Position numbers and translations under genes: made by a program. Below, one piece after another: positions 50,322 to 61,085 of a stretch of DNA of 64,000 nt. Position 1 is the first letter of the stretch. Each line of letters begins with the position of its first letter. Source of the stretch: Bryopsis sp. KO-2023 (taxonomy: Eukaryota > Chlorophyta > Ulvophyceae > Bryopsidales > Bryopsidaceae); assembly GCA_030272585.1 (NCBI GenBank), contig BSYQ01000014.1, positions 1,302,001-1,366,000 on the forward strand. The letters are read 5' to 3'. Under the pieces are notes generated by a model. That model saw nothing but the letters and a program-made list of their open reading frames with translations, had not been told where the DNA came from and made no database searches.

Positions 50322-50386
50322 TACAAACAAACAAACATCAATTACATTGTGTAGGAGAGACATTCTCCTATTGAGGTTCATTACAG
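50322..50386 (-). mobile_element. Retroelement 3' end, opposite orientation
   Basis: On the - strand: TAGGAGA-5 nt-TCTCCTA (identical stem, different loop), ACACAATGTAATTGATG, then TTTG repeats. It faces the 50,111-50,170 end tail to tail, with a third partial tail (GATGTAATTTGATG plus TTTG) at about 50,237-50,270 between them. Confidence 0.6.
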
Positions 50387-50775
50387 TTGAGGGTTAGAGA
50401 AATGGATTGTTACAATGGTCAAGTCTGGTGGTGGTTTCGATTTGCTCGGACGAGGACTGTTGAGACAGTGGACAGAGCATGTGATTCAGTTTTATCGGGG
50501 CACAGATCATTCAGTGGTGGCCAGAATGGGGTGGTGGCCAGAATGGGGAAGGAAGTTGCTTTGCGTTCCTGTTTTTGCCCCCATTTAGATAAGTTGCAAA
50601 TATTGAATATCTTAGTTTGATTCATCAGATTACAAACCAATTCAACGTCCCTTATGAAGAGATGCTCCAACTCTAAATTCTCAGCTTGCTATGGAAAACT
50701 GTTTTTTGGGGCAGTTTATATTGCCTCCTTTACATAATCACGTCAGGATTTCAGCCATTTGCTGTTCCCTCTCAG

Positions 50776-53700
50776 TACAATCGGATGGTGAGCAAGCTAA
50801 TCAATGCAAGGACCACGATTCCATGTAATGCTTCTTGGATTCCAAGGAAAGAAAAAGGCAAAAAAAGGTTCCCCTGGGGACCAAATAACTTTGAGTCTGA
50901 CCAAACGAACAAGAATCAAAAGAGACGCAATCAAGACAGAAGAGGTGAAGAACCTTGGATGTCGTAGTCCCAACGTTGGTTGAACAAGACTTGGAGAATT
51001 CCAATGGCCGCGGACCGCTGAGGACCGGAGGGGACCGGCCAGTGTGAAAGGCCAGAGTGGCGAACGTCGTGATGGAGAGTGGGAGGTCGATCAAGCCAAG
51101 GATGGGGGGGCGATGGAACACTGGTGCTACGAGGAAGAGGACGAGTGGGCTCAAATACGAGCTCCGGGTGCTTTCCAAACCGCGAATCCCGACGCAACAC
51201 AATGAACGCCATGTGGTTGTTGGTCTCCATCGTCGGAGCTTTGGCCGCGTGCCACTCTGCTCACCCCAGCGGTGCGCTGAGGAACATTGCTCTGGTTGTT
51301 CAGCATTTCGGATCGGGTTGGCGGCTTATCGTTTTATCGGTATTCTTCTGCAGACTCCTCCACGGTGCTGCAACTTGGTCCCCAGAGATCGTTGCTTGAC
51401 CCGGGTCCCCCTTGTAAGTTCAGTCGTATGTATGGGTGTTGCCAAGAAGTTGGATTTTTTTTTCTGCCGTGCTGTTCTGTCGGTGACGAACCACCCAGGT
51501 TGGTTCGATCTTGTTGTTAACTCATTTGTGTCTTTTGCTCTGCAGGCATCGACAAAAAAGGGTACAAAACTAAGGAAAAATGCATGACCGACTGCGTAAA
51601 CAAACGGGGTGGAGAGGTGAGTCCTGTCGAAGACAGCAACGTTTGGTACGGGCACCTGGCGTTGTTATCTGACGAGTGTCTGTGTTGATCATTCCCAGTG
51701 TAAAGAAATTAAAGATTGCGCCTCCCCCCGCACCATCCAGTGCGTTGGCAAGAAAGCCAACGGCTCTGGTAAATGCGTCGATCCTGACACTAACGAACAG
51801 TCTTGCTGCACTGGAAAAGCGATGTGCGATTCCGGAATGAGGCGTCTCTTGGGAAGAAAGAAAGGCAGAAAAGACAAGGGGAGGAAAAGGAGAGGCAGAG
51901 GCAGAAAGAACAAAGGGAAGGGTAGCGGTGAAGACGAAGATGAACCAGAAAGCCGCATTGGAGGTGGTGGCGGAGGAGGCGGCGGCGGAGGAGGCGGAGG
52001 AGGCGGAGGAGGTGGCGGCGGTGGCGGCGGAGGCGGCGGAGGTGGTGGCGGCGGAGGCGGCGGAGGTGGTGGAGGAGGCGGCGGAGGTGGTGGCGGCGGA
52101 GGTGGTGGAGGAGGCGGCGGAGGTGGTCGTCGTCGTCGTCGTTTCAATGGAGGCGGCGACCCAGACGGTGGAGACGACAACCCAGACGGTGGAGACGACA
52201 ACCCAGACGACAACCCAGACGACAACCCAGACGACGGTGACGGTGAGTCCCTCGTTTTGATGCATACGACTGATCTCGACTGTGTGGCTAGCTTTGTCTA
52301 AAGTGTTTCTTTTTTGTCATGCAGACGACTGCGATCTTAGAAAAGAGTGCACGACTTGCACTGTCGATGGGGACTGTGTGGTAAGCGGTTGGTAGTTCGA
52401 CAGCACGAAATTGATTCAGCGCTATATAGTGGTAACGCTCAAATTGAAATGTGTTCTTCTTTGGTTGCAGCCAACGGGCAGATACGAATGCGATTGCAGT
52501 GAGGTTCCTCAAAACGGTTCATAATCGTGAATCGTGGAATTTTTGGGTCGGTCTGAGAGGTGGCCTGTAGAGTTGCCAGCGTGCATTGCGTTCTGGACAC
52601 CATGCAGGAAGCAGCGAGTCGTTTCTCTGGATGCTTTATGTCAGACTCAGCGTTCAGTCCTGTTTCGACTTGTTGGTGGTCAGTTTTGTTCATGGATTGT
52701 TGGAGCGTTTTTTTATTTTTCGATCTATCTGATCACCTCAGTTTGATTTTTTTTTTTAATTTCTTTTCAGTGTTTTTATCAGTTTTGGAGAGAAGTTTTT
52801 CGAGTTGCAATTCGTTTGCAACAACATTGCAGAAGCAAAATTTCGGAATGATTACGCGGACCCGATTCTCATTGTGTTGCGCTTTCGGGATGTAAAAAAA
52901 TAAATAAAAGTGAATCACTCTTGTTTTATAGATGGAAATGAAACATGAAAAGCTCAAATAGTGTTATAATATAGATAAATCAAATAAAAAACATAATCCC
53001 ATTTCATTCCAATTTTGAGGTCCTGATTTGAACCTCAAACAGGACGATTCTCCTTCACAATTGTAAGTTTCACAATGTAAGTTGTGTTTGTTAAACAAAC
53101 CTGAAATTCTACCAATCATTTATTTCTTTCACGTTTCTATCAATTAAAGGATGTTTTCAGGAGTTGAAAAATCCAGCAGAAACGATATCCATATCGATTG
53201 GGATATGGAATCAAAAGCATAACTGGATGGAAAAACTGTATTTTTTTTATAGGTAACCCACAGAACAAAAACAGCAAGAGGCGAATTCGTCCTTGCAAAA
53301 ATACCAGTCGACTCTTGATATTATTACTCTTATTACTTAAGGTGATCTAATATGATCAGATAACTTTACGGACATAGACTTGACTCGACTTCCAGTGAAA
53401 CTTCTGAACAGATATGTAATGTACGAGTATGTTTGTTTGTTTGTTTGTGAAACTTCTCACAAACAAACAAAAGGTGAGGGAAAACCGAGAAAAGAGTCTA
53501 AAAGCTGGAAGTCCTTGTATTTGGTGACCATAAAAACCTCGAAAAATTTCATATTGAGAAAACCAATCCCTGTGTTATATCCCTGCCACAAAACCACTTG
53601 TTGGAAATTGGGGGATTTGGTATCGGGTGCATGGTGAATCAGGTGCTGTGTTATTTCACAGTCGTTTCTTTTCTTCATTTTTTTCAGCAAAGGGCGTGGT

Positions 53701-54222
53701 GGAAAGGTTATTATTCAGAACATAGATTGCCTCATTTCGTGCAACCCCCAAAACAACTTCCAAGTCGAAAAAAACACACAAAAAAACTGTATATTTTGAA
53801 ACATCCTCACCACCCCACATAACATTTATTCGAGAAACAATGAAAAATTCCACCATTTAATCCCAAAACTCAACTAGCTGCTGCAACACTCGCATCCAAA
53901 ACCCCACCTGCAAAAAAACTTTCCTTCGACCGACTATCCCTTTCAATGCGCCATAACACACAAAAATACGCCTACCGATAACTTACCATATTTTGCAACA
54001 CCACAGCTCAACGGACTTGGTTTTATTCATTCCCCGTGAGATTGGGGTTTGCTTTTCTCGGTTAAATGCAGCAAAGCTCTGAGGACCTCATCCTGTTTCA
54101 ACTCCATGCGTTCTATTCTGGCTTCCACCTTGTCAAGTCTGTCATGCAAGCATCCCATCTGCCCCTCGATCGATCGAATGCAATCATCACCAGCTTCCCC
54201 GCTTTCGGTCCGACACACAATA
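50776..54222. repeat. Large inverted repeat, right arm (copy C)
   Basis: 3,447 bp, reverse complement of 43,509-46,932, and in part of copy A. It carries poly-Gly copy C. It lacks the ORF1 relic and TTTG tail that flank the outer ends of A and B. Diagnostic sites alternate between A-like and B-like states. Confidence 0.93.
51202..52524 (+). CDS. Secreted Cys-rich protein with poly-Gly tract, copy C
   Basis: Exons 51202-51271, 51354-51413, 51546-51616, 51699-52242, 52325-52380 and 52471-52524 total 855 nt, or 284 residues. It begins with the signal peptide MNAMWLLVSIVGALAAC. Cys module, RRLLGRKKGRK basic block, about 55 Gly, Arg run, GGDDNPD repeats and C-terminal Cys cluster are as in copies A and B. 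The Gly exon is 21 nt longer than in copy B, an in-frame change of seven codons. All introns start GT and end AG. Divergent from copy B, with about 4.7 kb between start codons. Confidence 0.85.
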
Positions 54223-54972
54223 CAGGGCTGTTATTCTTATGGATGTTGTCAGCTTTTGAAGAGTATTTGTTCATCTGTTAGGACGTCAAAGAGAGTCGAT
54301 CTTGCAAAAAAACAACAGTACTTATAGGTTCAGTGTGGCCACCTGTGTGGTGCAGGCAATTGTCGATCTCTGGGATCTCGGCTGGAGCTGGCCCCACCCC
54401 CACCTTCGTTTTGAGGAATCAATATGTGCATGTACGTAGGGAATTCTCGCCTGCAATACAGGTCCTGGATCAACAACCAGGATCATATCAACATATTCAT
54501 GTCCAGAAAACCTTTGATGAAGGCCAGGGGGGAGTATCCTAAGGAATGGAGTGGTAGATACTGAGTGCATAAGCATCAAAATGCTCTGAATTGAACTTGA
54601 ATCCCTGAGGATCTTTTAAACCCTTCCAGACCCTTCCCCGTCCTGTTGTGTCCTTTCTCAAAAAACATCGTGAGTTGCTCCAAGCCCAAGAAAGCGAGCT
54701 TTCTTCGTGAAAAGTCCCACCATCCGTCCTTGTGATGGATGGCACAAGAGCACAGTGTTTTCTCGTGCTGTTTCACCAATCAATCACAGGAACGACCGAT
54801 AATGATGATTGACGCTCCACCAGGAAACGTCGCGTCTCGTGTGTTTTCCCCCACGCCTTAAAACCCCATCGACCAGACCTACCACACAACACACGGATTG
54901 ATTCAAGCTTTGCTTTTCTAGTTTTCGTCGGTAGTGTGGATATCGTTGTGAACTGTGAGAGGGGCGATCTCG
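52525..54972. other. Downstream of poly-Gly copy C and flank of next gene
   Basis: To 54,222 this is inverted copy-A/B intergenic DNA (TTTG hairpin near 53,430-53,470, coiled-coil-like frame on the - strand at 54,218-54,027). From 54,223 to 54,972 it is unique sequence in which I recognise nothing except the probable promoter of the gene starting at 54,973. Confidence 0.5.
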
Positions 54973-55560
54973 ATGGCGTCGTTGAAGATGGTGGCCACCC
55001 TGGCCTTGCTGGGGTTGGTCGCAGCTGCGTGTGCAGTTGATGTTGCCGATCAGACGCAAACCACAGGTGGCCCCCCGTTCAAACCTATGCGAAAAGTCTT
55101 TCATCGGGGCACCTCTGTGGAGTGAGCATCTCCTCTGACAATGTGTTGTGTTTGCAGATTCGAAGTTGGATGTGCAACGCTTCCGCACCTTGCTGCACGG
55201 AGCGGAGACCCTGCAGAGTGAGTTACGCAATTCTACTATATGTTGCACCAGTAATCCAGCCTCGTTTTGTTGTTTGAGCGTGTTGACGACTTTGAGACTC
55301 GAACTGCAGATCGTGAGCTCCTCGGATACCGTCGTCGTTACCGAAAGCGCCGCGGAGGCGGCGGAGGCGGCGGTGGTGGTGGTGGAGGAGGAGGCGGAGG
55401 AGGTGGTGGCGGCGGCGGCGGCGGCGGTGGAGGCGGTGGAGGCGGTGGAGGCGGTGGTGGTGGTGGTGGAGGAGGAGGAGGAGGTGGTGGTGGAGGCGGC
55501 GGCGGCGGTGGTGGAGGTGGCGGCCACAAGAAGAAACGCCGTAGCAAGTACGGCTTGTAA
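54973..55560 (+). CDS. Small secreted basic protein with poly-Gly tail
   Basis: Three exons (54973-55066, 55158-55217, 55310-55560) join in phase 1 to 134 residues. MASLKMVATLALLGLVAAACAV is a signal peptide. A short helical region (DSKLDVQRFRTLLHGAETLQ) leads into NRELLGYRRRYRKRRG. About 60 consecutive Gly follow, then the basic C-terminus HKKKRRSKYGL. The dense basic cluster before the Gly run could be a furin-type processing site or a polyanion-binding patch. The arrangement of signal peptide, R-x-L-L-G-basic motif and homopolymer parallels the larger Cys-rich poly-Gly proteins. Its function is unknown; an extracellular structural role is inferred. Confidence 0.78.
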
Positions 55561-56714
55561 GTTTGCATCGTTGTGCCGAGATCCAGGCTTGGTCGGCATT
55601 GGACTGAAATGGCGGTTGCCATCGAGCATGAGCATGGCTTGATTCAATCACTTGTGTTTCGCCACTTTTGTCCCAGTTTTGAACTTTGGGCGCAGGCGCC
55701 CCTCTGCCCCTTTTTTTTTGGCTTTAGGTTTTGACTTTCTATTAGCAGAATAAATGGCTTTTTTATGGCAAGCAAAAATTCGAACTCAGTTTTGCGAAAT
55801 CGTTGCTGCCACAGTATTTTTGGGTGCTGAGAAGTTTCCAAGAGTGCTGAAACTTATTATTCAATGAACAATCAGGGGGCATCACTGGCTTCCCTTTTAC
55901 TTTTTTGGTACTCGCAAAACATCCAGAGCATTATGAATAAATTCAATGCCATGCTACAAATGGTTTTTTTCTTCCGAGATTGTGGCGGCAGTGAGGTTGT
56001 ACTGTATCTTATGACAGATTGTAAGGGGCATTTGATGGTGTTACTATTTTGTTTATTTTTTTGTGAGTGACTGAAACCTATTTCCAGCTCTTTCATAGTT
56101 CACCAATATTGCTGGAATCCACCACATGTATTCCACCATAAGCTGTTTTTCCAGCAGTGTTGTCTTGAAAGATTTATCAAATCTTGATCGAGATACAACT
56201 TGATCAAGGAAAACAACCGTGAGTTGGAAAACACTGTTGAGTTCAGCACTAAGGAACAATGATTACAGTCTGGCAGAAGATGTTGAAACCACAATTCTCA
56301 TTCCCCCAAAAAAGAGAGAACAAACGGTACTCTCTTCAGTTTTGACTCCGTAAAAACTGCGACCGCGATCCCACGCGATTCATGAAATATATGGGCGATC
56401 ATGAGTGCACCCACGCATGAAACCCTGATTTCGAGTGTGATTTGACGGGTGCGAAGTTGCTCAGCTTCAGCTTCCGAAGGACCGGGGGAAAATTTCCGCC
56501 GACTTCCAAAAAGTCTATTCATACCTTGGAGCCGAGGAGAGTCACAATAATCACGTCCTGTTTTTTGGCTGGAGCGTAGGGCACTTCGTCCTGGAGGGTA
56601 TGGGGTCGCGAAGGATACATATTGCCCAAACCCCGTTTCATATCCAGTCTCGAGCTATCAGTGCCCTGTGGACGTTTGAAAATATCTTCACCTCTGTCCA
56701 GACGAGCGAGAAAG
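55561..56714. other. Intergenic region
   Basis: About 1.15 kb without a recognisable gene. Short frames present are antisense or lack motifs. The last few hundred bases should hold the promoter of the gene starting at 56,715. Confidence 0.5.
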
Positions 56715-57191
56715 ATGCGTGTTTGTATTCTGCTGCTTTTGTTGGTGTTGGTGGCGACAGTCGCCGCCACGAACGAAGACCAGTTCGTTATCACTGACAC
56801 AGATGGAGGTGGGTTCCTCTCCTTTAACTTTTGAGAATTGGCATTGAACGTTTTCACCATTGACGTGGTGTTTGTATTCACAGGCGTTGAAGGCGTGGGT
56901 CGCAAGGTGCTTGGCAGGCGTCGTCCGCGCCGTCCTTGGGGTCCACATCACGGCAATCGCCACAATGCGCCATACGGCTTCGCCACTTTTGGTGCTCCTC
57001 CCCCTCCTCCTCCCCCGCTTCCTCCCCCGCTTCCTCCCCCGCTTCCTCCCGCCCCCCTGCTTCCTCCCGCCCCCGTGCTTCCTCCCGCCCCCGTGCTTCC
57101 TCCCGCCCCCGTGCTTCCTCCCGCCCCCCTGCTTCCTCCCGCTCCCTTGCTTCCTCCCGCTCCCCTGCTTCCGCCTGGTGTACTCCCTTGA
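56715..57191 (+). CDS. Small secreted basic protein with Pro/Leu/Ala repeat tail
   Basis: Two exons (56715-56808, 56884-57191) encode 133 residues. The first exon is 94 nt and ends in phase 1, exactly like that of the gene at 54,973. The signal peptide is MRVCILLLLLVLVATVAA. The mature part carries GRKVLGRRRPRRPW, matching the R-x-[LV]-L-G-basic motif of the poly-Gly proteins, then a His/Asn segment and PPPPPPPLPPP leading into repeated APLLPP and APVLPP hexamers to the end. It is probably a paralogue of the 54,973 gene whose low-complexity tail is Pro-based rather than Gly-based. Confidence 0.78.
56997..57179 (+). repeat. Pro/Leu/Ala tandem repeat tract
   Basis: CCTCCCGC-type 15-18-nt units encode PAPLLP and PAPVLP repeats, with copies differing at single bases. 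This is a minisatellite within coding sequence and likely varies in length. Confidence 0.8.
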
Positions 57192-58830
57192 ATCGTCAAT
57201 CGTGGCATAGTCTGAGTGGTTGGGGTCAGGTTAAGCACCAGTTTCGTATTTCATTTTTGCGTTTCGTCGGACACTTTGTTGTTATTTCTTAGGCTACCAA
57301 AGTTTTCGCGCTCGTGTTTTTATCAGTGACAACGAGGGTGGGGTTCGACCCTTGGGTGAACTTTTTACCGCGATGCGTGTTTGGATGTGCGTAGAGTTGG
57401 TATTTTCCATAGTTGTATCATCAGATGCGTCCAACCCAAAAATGGTTTCGTGGACGCAGCTTACGATTTTGCCTGGGTGCAAGTTTTGATTCGCGTTTTG
57501 AGATTCAGAAGCCAAACACAGGTTGGCTTCACGGTTTTTTTTGAACAAATTTATCAACAAGGAGTCTTTTGAAGGATTCGCCTTTCCGAAGTAGGGGACC
57601 ACAGAATCGGTTTTTTATATTCAGTCCTCCTCGCGGAAGGAATTTTGTGCTGTTGATTGGGGGTTCTAAGTTTTAGGCCAGTACGATCAAAAGAGATTTT
57701 CGCGTTTGTAACATTACATTCGTATGTCAGCCTACAAGAATGTTTCATGTCCAAACAAACGACTGGCTTGTTTGCAAGTGCTGTAGACCTTTGTGTAATT
57801 TGTGTTTCACCAGGCCAGTGGAACCATTGAATGTAGCAACCATCAGCGTTGTCTTGTAAAATATGACAAAAAAAAATTATTTTTTTGGGCGCTAAATCAC
57901 CGGCATCACCGGTTTAAACACGCAAGTAAATTCTTACAGAATTAATTCTTGCCCAAAATAATACTCAGCGTGCTTTTCAACGTCGTTGAGAAGGGGGTGA
58001 ACCCGCAACAAACAAACATACATGACTACATCTAACATTCCAGAACAAAAATAAATCATCGTCTGCGTTCTACGCCTCAATTGAAAATAACATTAAAGGG
58101 GAAAAAGACTCGAGAGCAGCACCCCACGTGGTTTTCACACACAAACAGAACAAAGCCTTGAAGAAAACGACGTTGTTTATTCCCACATGTGCGATTGCTG
58201 AAAAAAGCGGACAACCAAGCCCCCAATGCAGAATCACATCTTTCCTTGCTTCCTTTTCCCTTCCAAAAAAAATAAAAAATCCTTCTTTGTTTGTTTGTTT
58301 TCCCTTCAATTGGTTTTCAGTGGACGGGGAGCCATCATGCATGTTGACATGAGAACACTACGAGAACAGCCTGGATATACGATACGTTTTTTGTATCGTA
58401 TACGGTACACTCTGTATCGCAAGTGACGTAAAATGTATCGTACGATTAAGCTGAGCGGCTTCTCAGGAAACAGTGTTATCATTATCATTGTATCGTACGA
58501 TACAAAACCAACAAAAATCCGAAATTTGTATCGTACGATAGAATATTTTATATCGAAAAGGCAGGCTGTTCTCGTAGTGATGAGGACACGGGCGAAACCC
58601 TCAGGTCGAACAAATTCACCAAAAGCAAAAAGGAGAAAGGGTAACATGCCAAGGTCAGAATCTTCTTCGCTGTGTTCCACTTTCGAAATAGTTATTTTCG
58701 ATTTATAAATCACCAGGTTTGATCTTACAGCTTTCGGCTTGTTAAAATCGAGTCCTGAGCAAAAGCTGCTGGATTGTTTTTCTTTTTTCGTTTTTAAGGG
58801 GGGGGGGGAAGAGATTGTTATTCAGCTGAC
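57192..58830. other. Intergenic region with palindromic motif cluster
   Basis: No gene is supported. It contains isolated TTTG/CAAA tracts (for example near 58,007) and the TATCGTACGATA cluster listed separately. The - strand frame over that cluster is a by-product of the repeated motif. Confidence 0.5.
58374..58556. repeat. Cluster of TATCGTACGATA palindromes
   Basis: The perfect 14-bp palindrome GTATCGTACGATAC lies at 58,490-58,503. Copies lacking one or more end bases lie at 58,435-58,446 and 58,528-58,540, and related partial forms (CGATACG, GTATCGTATACGGTAC, GTATCG) lie at 58,379-58,419. Five or more occurrences in 180 bp is far above chance. It could be a binding-site array or a remnant of a transposon end. 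Confidence 0.7.
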
Positions 58831-59448
58831 ATGCTGTGTATATGTTGCAAATGCTGCAGGGAGTGGATGTACAACAAGAACTGGACTGATCGGTATGCGA
58901 GCATTTCTGATGTTGAGATAACGGTGGAGGGTGTTCAACTGCCGGCACATTCGTCCGTGTTGAGCCAATCTGATTTGTTCTGCAAAATGTTTCTCAACCC
59001 CAAGAACCACCACGATTCGGTGTCAAAAACTTTTGAAGGGAGGAGTGTGGAAGACATCGACCTGCTTCTGGCCCATGTGTATGTCACCCGAGAGATCCTC
59101 AAACCACAAATATCTCAGAAATTGGTGAATTTGGCGAACGATTTCCAGTTCATGGAGCTGAGGGACAGGGTGCTAGATTATGTCACTAAAAACGTGGAGG
59201 CAAAAATCTTTTTGGAGGGGAAATTGAACAGTTTGGACCATTCTGTTGTTGATGATTGGGTGTCAATTGCAAACCTGACAGACCATTTCGAGCTGAGAAA
59301 AATCATTGGTGTTTTTATTGCGAACAAATACGGGGTAATATTCAAGAGGAAAGAATCGGAGTGGAGGTGGCTGGCAAATAAAATTGAAAGCGATGCGTAT
59401 ATTTGGAGAACTATTTCTCAAACACTTTTTGATCGATTTGGTCGATGA
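58831..59448 (+). CDS. BTB/POZ-domain protein
   Basis: A single open frame of 205 residues. A Cys-rich start (MLCICCKCC) may be real, or translation may begin at Met 58,867. Residues from about 20 match the BTB fold: SDVEITVEG, LPAHSSVLSQSDLF, KMF, then a helical middle and DFQFMELRDRVLDYV. The C-terminal part is helical (VVDDWVSIANLTDHFELRKI), resembling the extension seen after BTB domains in many protist and plant proteins. BTB domains mediate dimerisation and often act as CUL3 adaptors; no Kelch, MATH or ankyrin partner domain is encoded here. A G-homopolymer lies just upstream. An additional 5' exon ending at TGCTGCAG cannot be excluded. Confidence 0.8.
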   Translation: MLCICCKCCREWMYNKNWTDRYASISDVEITVEGVQLPAHSSVLSQSDLFCKMFLNPKNHHDSVSKTFEGRSVEDIDLLLAHVYVTREILKPQISQKLVNLANDFQFMELRDRVLDYVTKNVEAKIFLEGKLNSLDHSVVDDWVSIANLTDHFELRKIIGVFIANKYGVIFKRKESEWRWLANKIESDAYIWRTISQTLFDRFGR

Positions 59449-61085
59449 GGGGTTTTCTAGCAAGGATGTGAGTGGTTTCAGATGGTCATGGTTTTTTCGA
59501 GTGGTAGTGTGAAGCTGCGAGTTTTTTCATAGAGGAGAAGTGGATGCTTCAAAGAAGAGGTGATTTTGGTGTTGAGATTTCTTGCCTTTGTGTAAGATAT
59601 TTTGTTTGAGATTGATGCTGTGCAGTAGATATTTTTGAAAGTGTGGTAGTAAACCCCAGAGAATTGTTTTTGTCACATCGAAGTTAATCGAAGTCAATGA
59701 ATCTTGTAATAATGGGACTTTTTCCACGCCAAGGGTTTTTCCTTGCATTCCCCCGATTTTAGGCACTGGCCTGGCATGTCTTGTAATATTTTTTGACCAA
59801 GCCAAGGGAACAGCATTGCGAGGATGCTGCTATAGCTTTGTCACACCAACTATCTAACGCTGTGTTTGGGGAGGGAGGAAAGCATTTTCCATCCTGAAGG
59901 GAAAATTTCTTGAACTCCCCCCCTAAAAAAAAAACAGGTTACAAACTGGTCCACCGCCTCCACACAACCCTCTTTAAGTAACTCCCTTTTTTTCAAATAG
60001 ATTTCAAGCTCCCTATTAGCACCTGGAGTTCTTCTTTTCATTCTTCTCTATCTATGACCTAACTATTACGCATTCCCCCGCCCCTTTGCAATTTTCTTGC
60101 CTTTCTTTTTTCCCTCTTTTTTTTAATGGAACAAATGTTGAGCCTCTCTCTTCCAATCCTTTGACCACTCATTCCTTGACCAAAGATTTAAAAAAAAACA
60201 AATTTCCTCCCAACAGATGTGTGTGTGTGTCTATATTTTTTATAATAATATTAAAAAAAAGAAAGAAATCTGACCCCATGCGAAAAAAAAAACCAAAAAA
60301 AAGCTAGCGATCTGTTTTTTCCATTTCCTATCTATTTTCGCTTGCGAACAATTTCAAGAAAAGAAATCGACCTCCCTTGGCGAACTGCCAATATATCTTC
60401 TTTTCCTTCTCCGCTCCTTTTGTGGAATTTCATGAATGTTGGCCCAACACTGAATTGCCAAAAAGAATCATAGTCAAAAAAACTTCGAAACATAAGAAAT
60501 GAGGTCAAAGACACCATAGACTGTATGGATCGACGGTTGCTCCAGAGTGGAGTTGATTTTTTTAGAATAAAGAGGGAAGAAAAACACATAGGAAGTGCAG
60601 TCAACGGGAACTCGGAATATTATTGTGAAGTCCTAGTGGTGATGCCATATCACTCAGTGGCAAAGTGGATTGGCTACATGAAACTTAATTTTTTTAATAG
60701 AAAAAAGCAGAAAAAGTGCAAGTGAACAAAAAAAACCCAGTGGATTGTGTCTTAGCTAGGCAGACATAAGAGCAAAGACATCGGAATCGCCCCCAACACG
60801 TTAAATGGTGATAAGTTTCCGGTTTTTCTCGAAACGAGTTTGAGAAAGATGGGTCTGACTGGCGAGGAAAATGCAGCGCACCCATCGGGATTCAAATCCA
60901 GGGCAAAAAATTCCAAAAAAAAGTTTTTGGTTCCAACAAAATCACCAGCCCTCAAAACACAGAATCAATCCATCGTAATAATAATAATAAGAATCATAAT
61001 AATCAATGTGTCTATAGTTTTCCAGAAAGCACTTAACAAATTTCATATCCATATATATATATTTCTATAAATCCTTGCCTGTATT
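59449..61085. other. Low-complexity intergenic or 3' region of the WD-repeat gene
   Basis: AT-rich DNA with many A and T homopolymers and a TG run near 60,220. It should contain the missing last exon(s) of the - strand ALADIN-like gene unless those lie elsewhere, but no frame here matched the expected C-terminus convincingly. Confidence 0.4.

Larger units (their letters stand above)
46933..50775. other. Spacer between inverted-repeat arms
   Basis: 3.84 kb of mostly AT-rich sequence holding the divergent upstream regions of poly-Gly copies B and C. The left 0.3 kb is a diverged relative of 23,766-24,010, and 50,516-50,775 is a closer, inverted relative of the same segment. It also holds a 37-bp palindrome, a C-homopolymer (47,989-48,006), a retroelement ORF1-like frame and opposed TTTG-tailed element ends. 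From 47,640 to 49,270 I see no gene. Confidence 0.6.

Noticed and set aside
50235-50340. CRISPR-like array from repeated TTTG/CAAA blocks
   Set aside because: The repeats are simple-sequence tails of opposed retroelements without unique spacers, in eukaryotic DNA.
54322-54779. Several 60-85-codon - strand frames
   Set aside because: No recognisable motif, overlapping one another, and not conserved elsewhere in the window.
58306-58713. 135-codon - strand ORF with Arg/Tyr-rich repeats
   Set aside because: The repeats are read-outs of the TATCGTACGATA palindromes; no domain or splice context.
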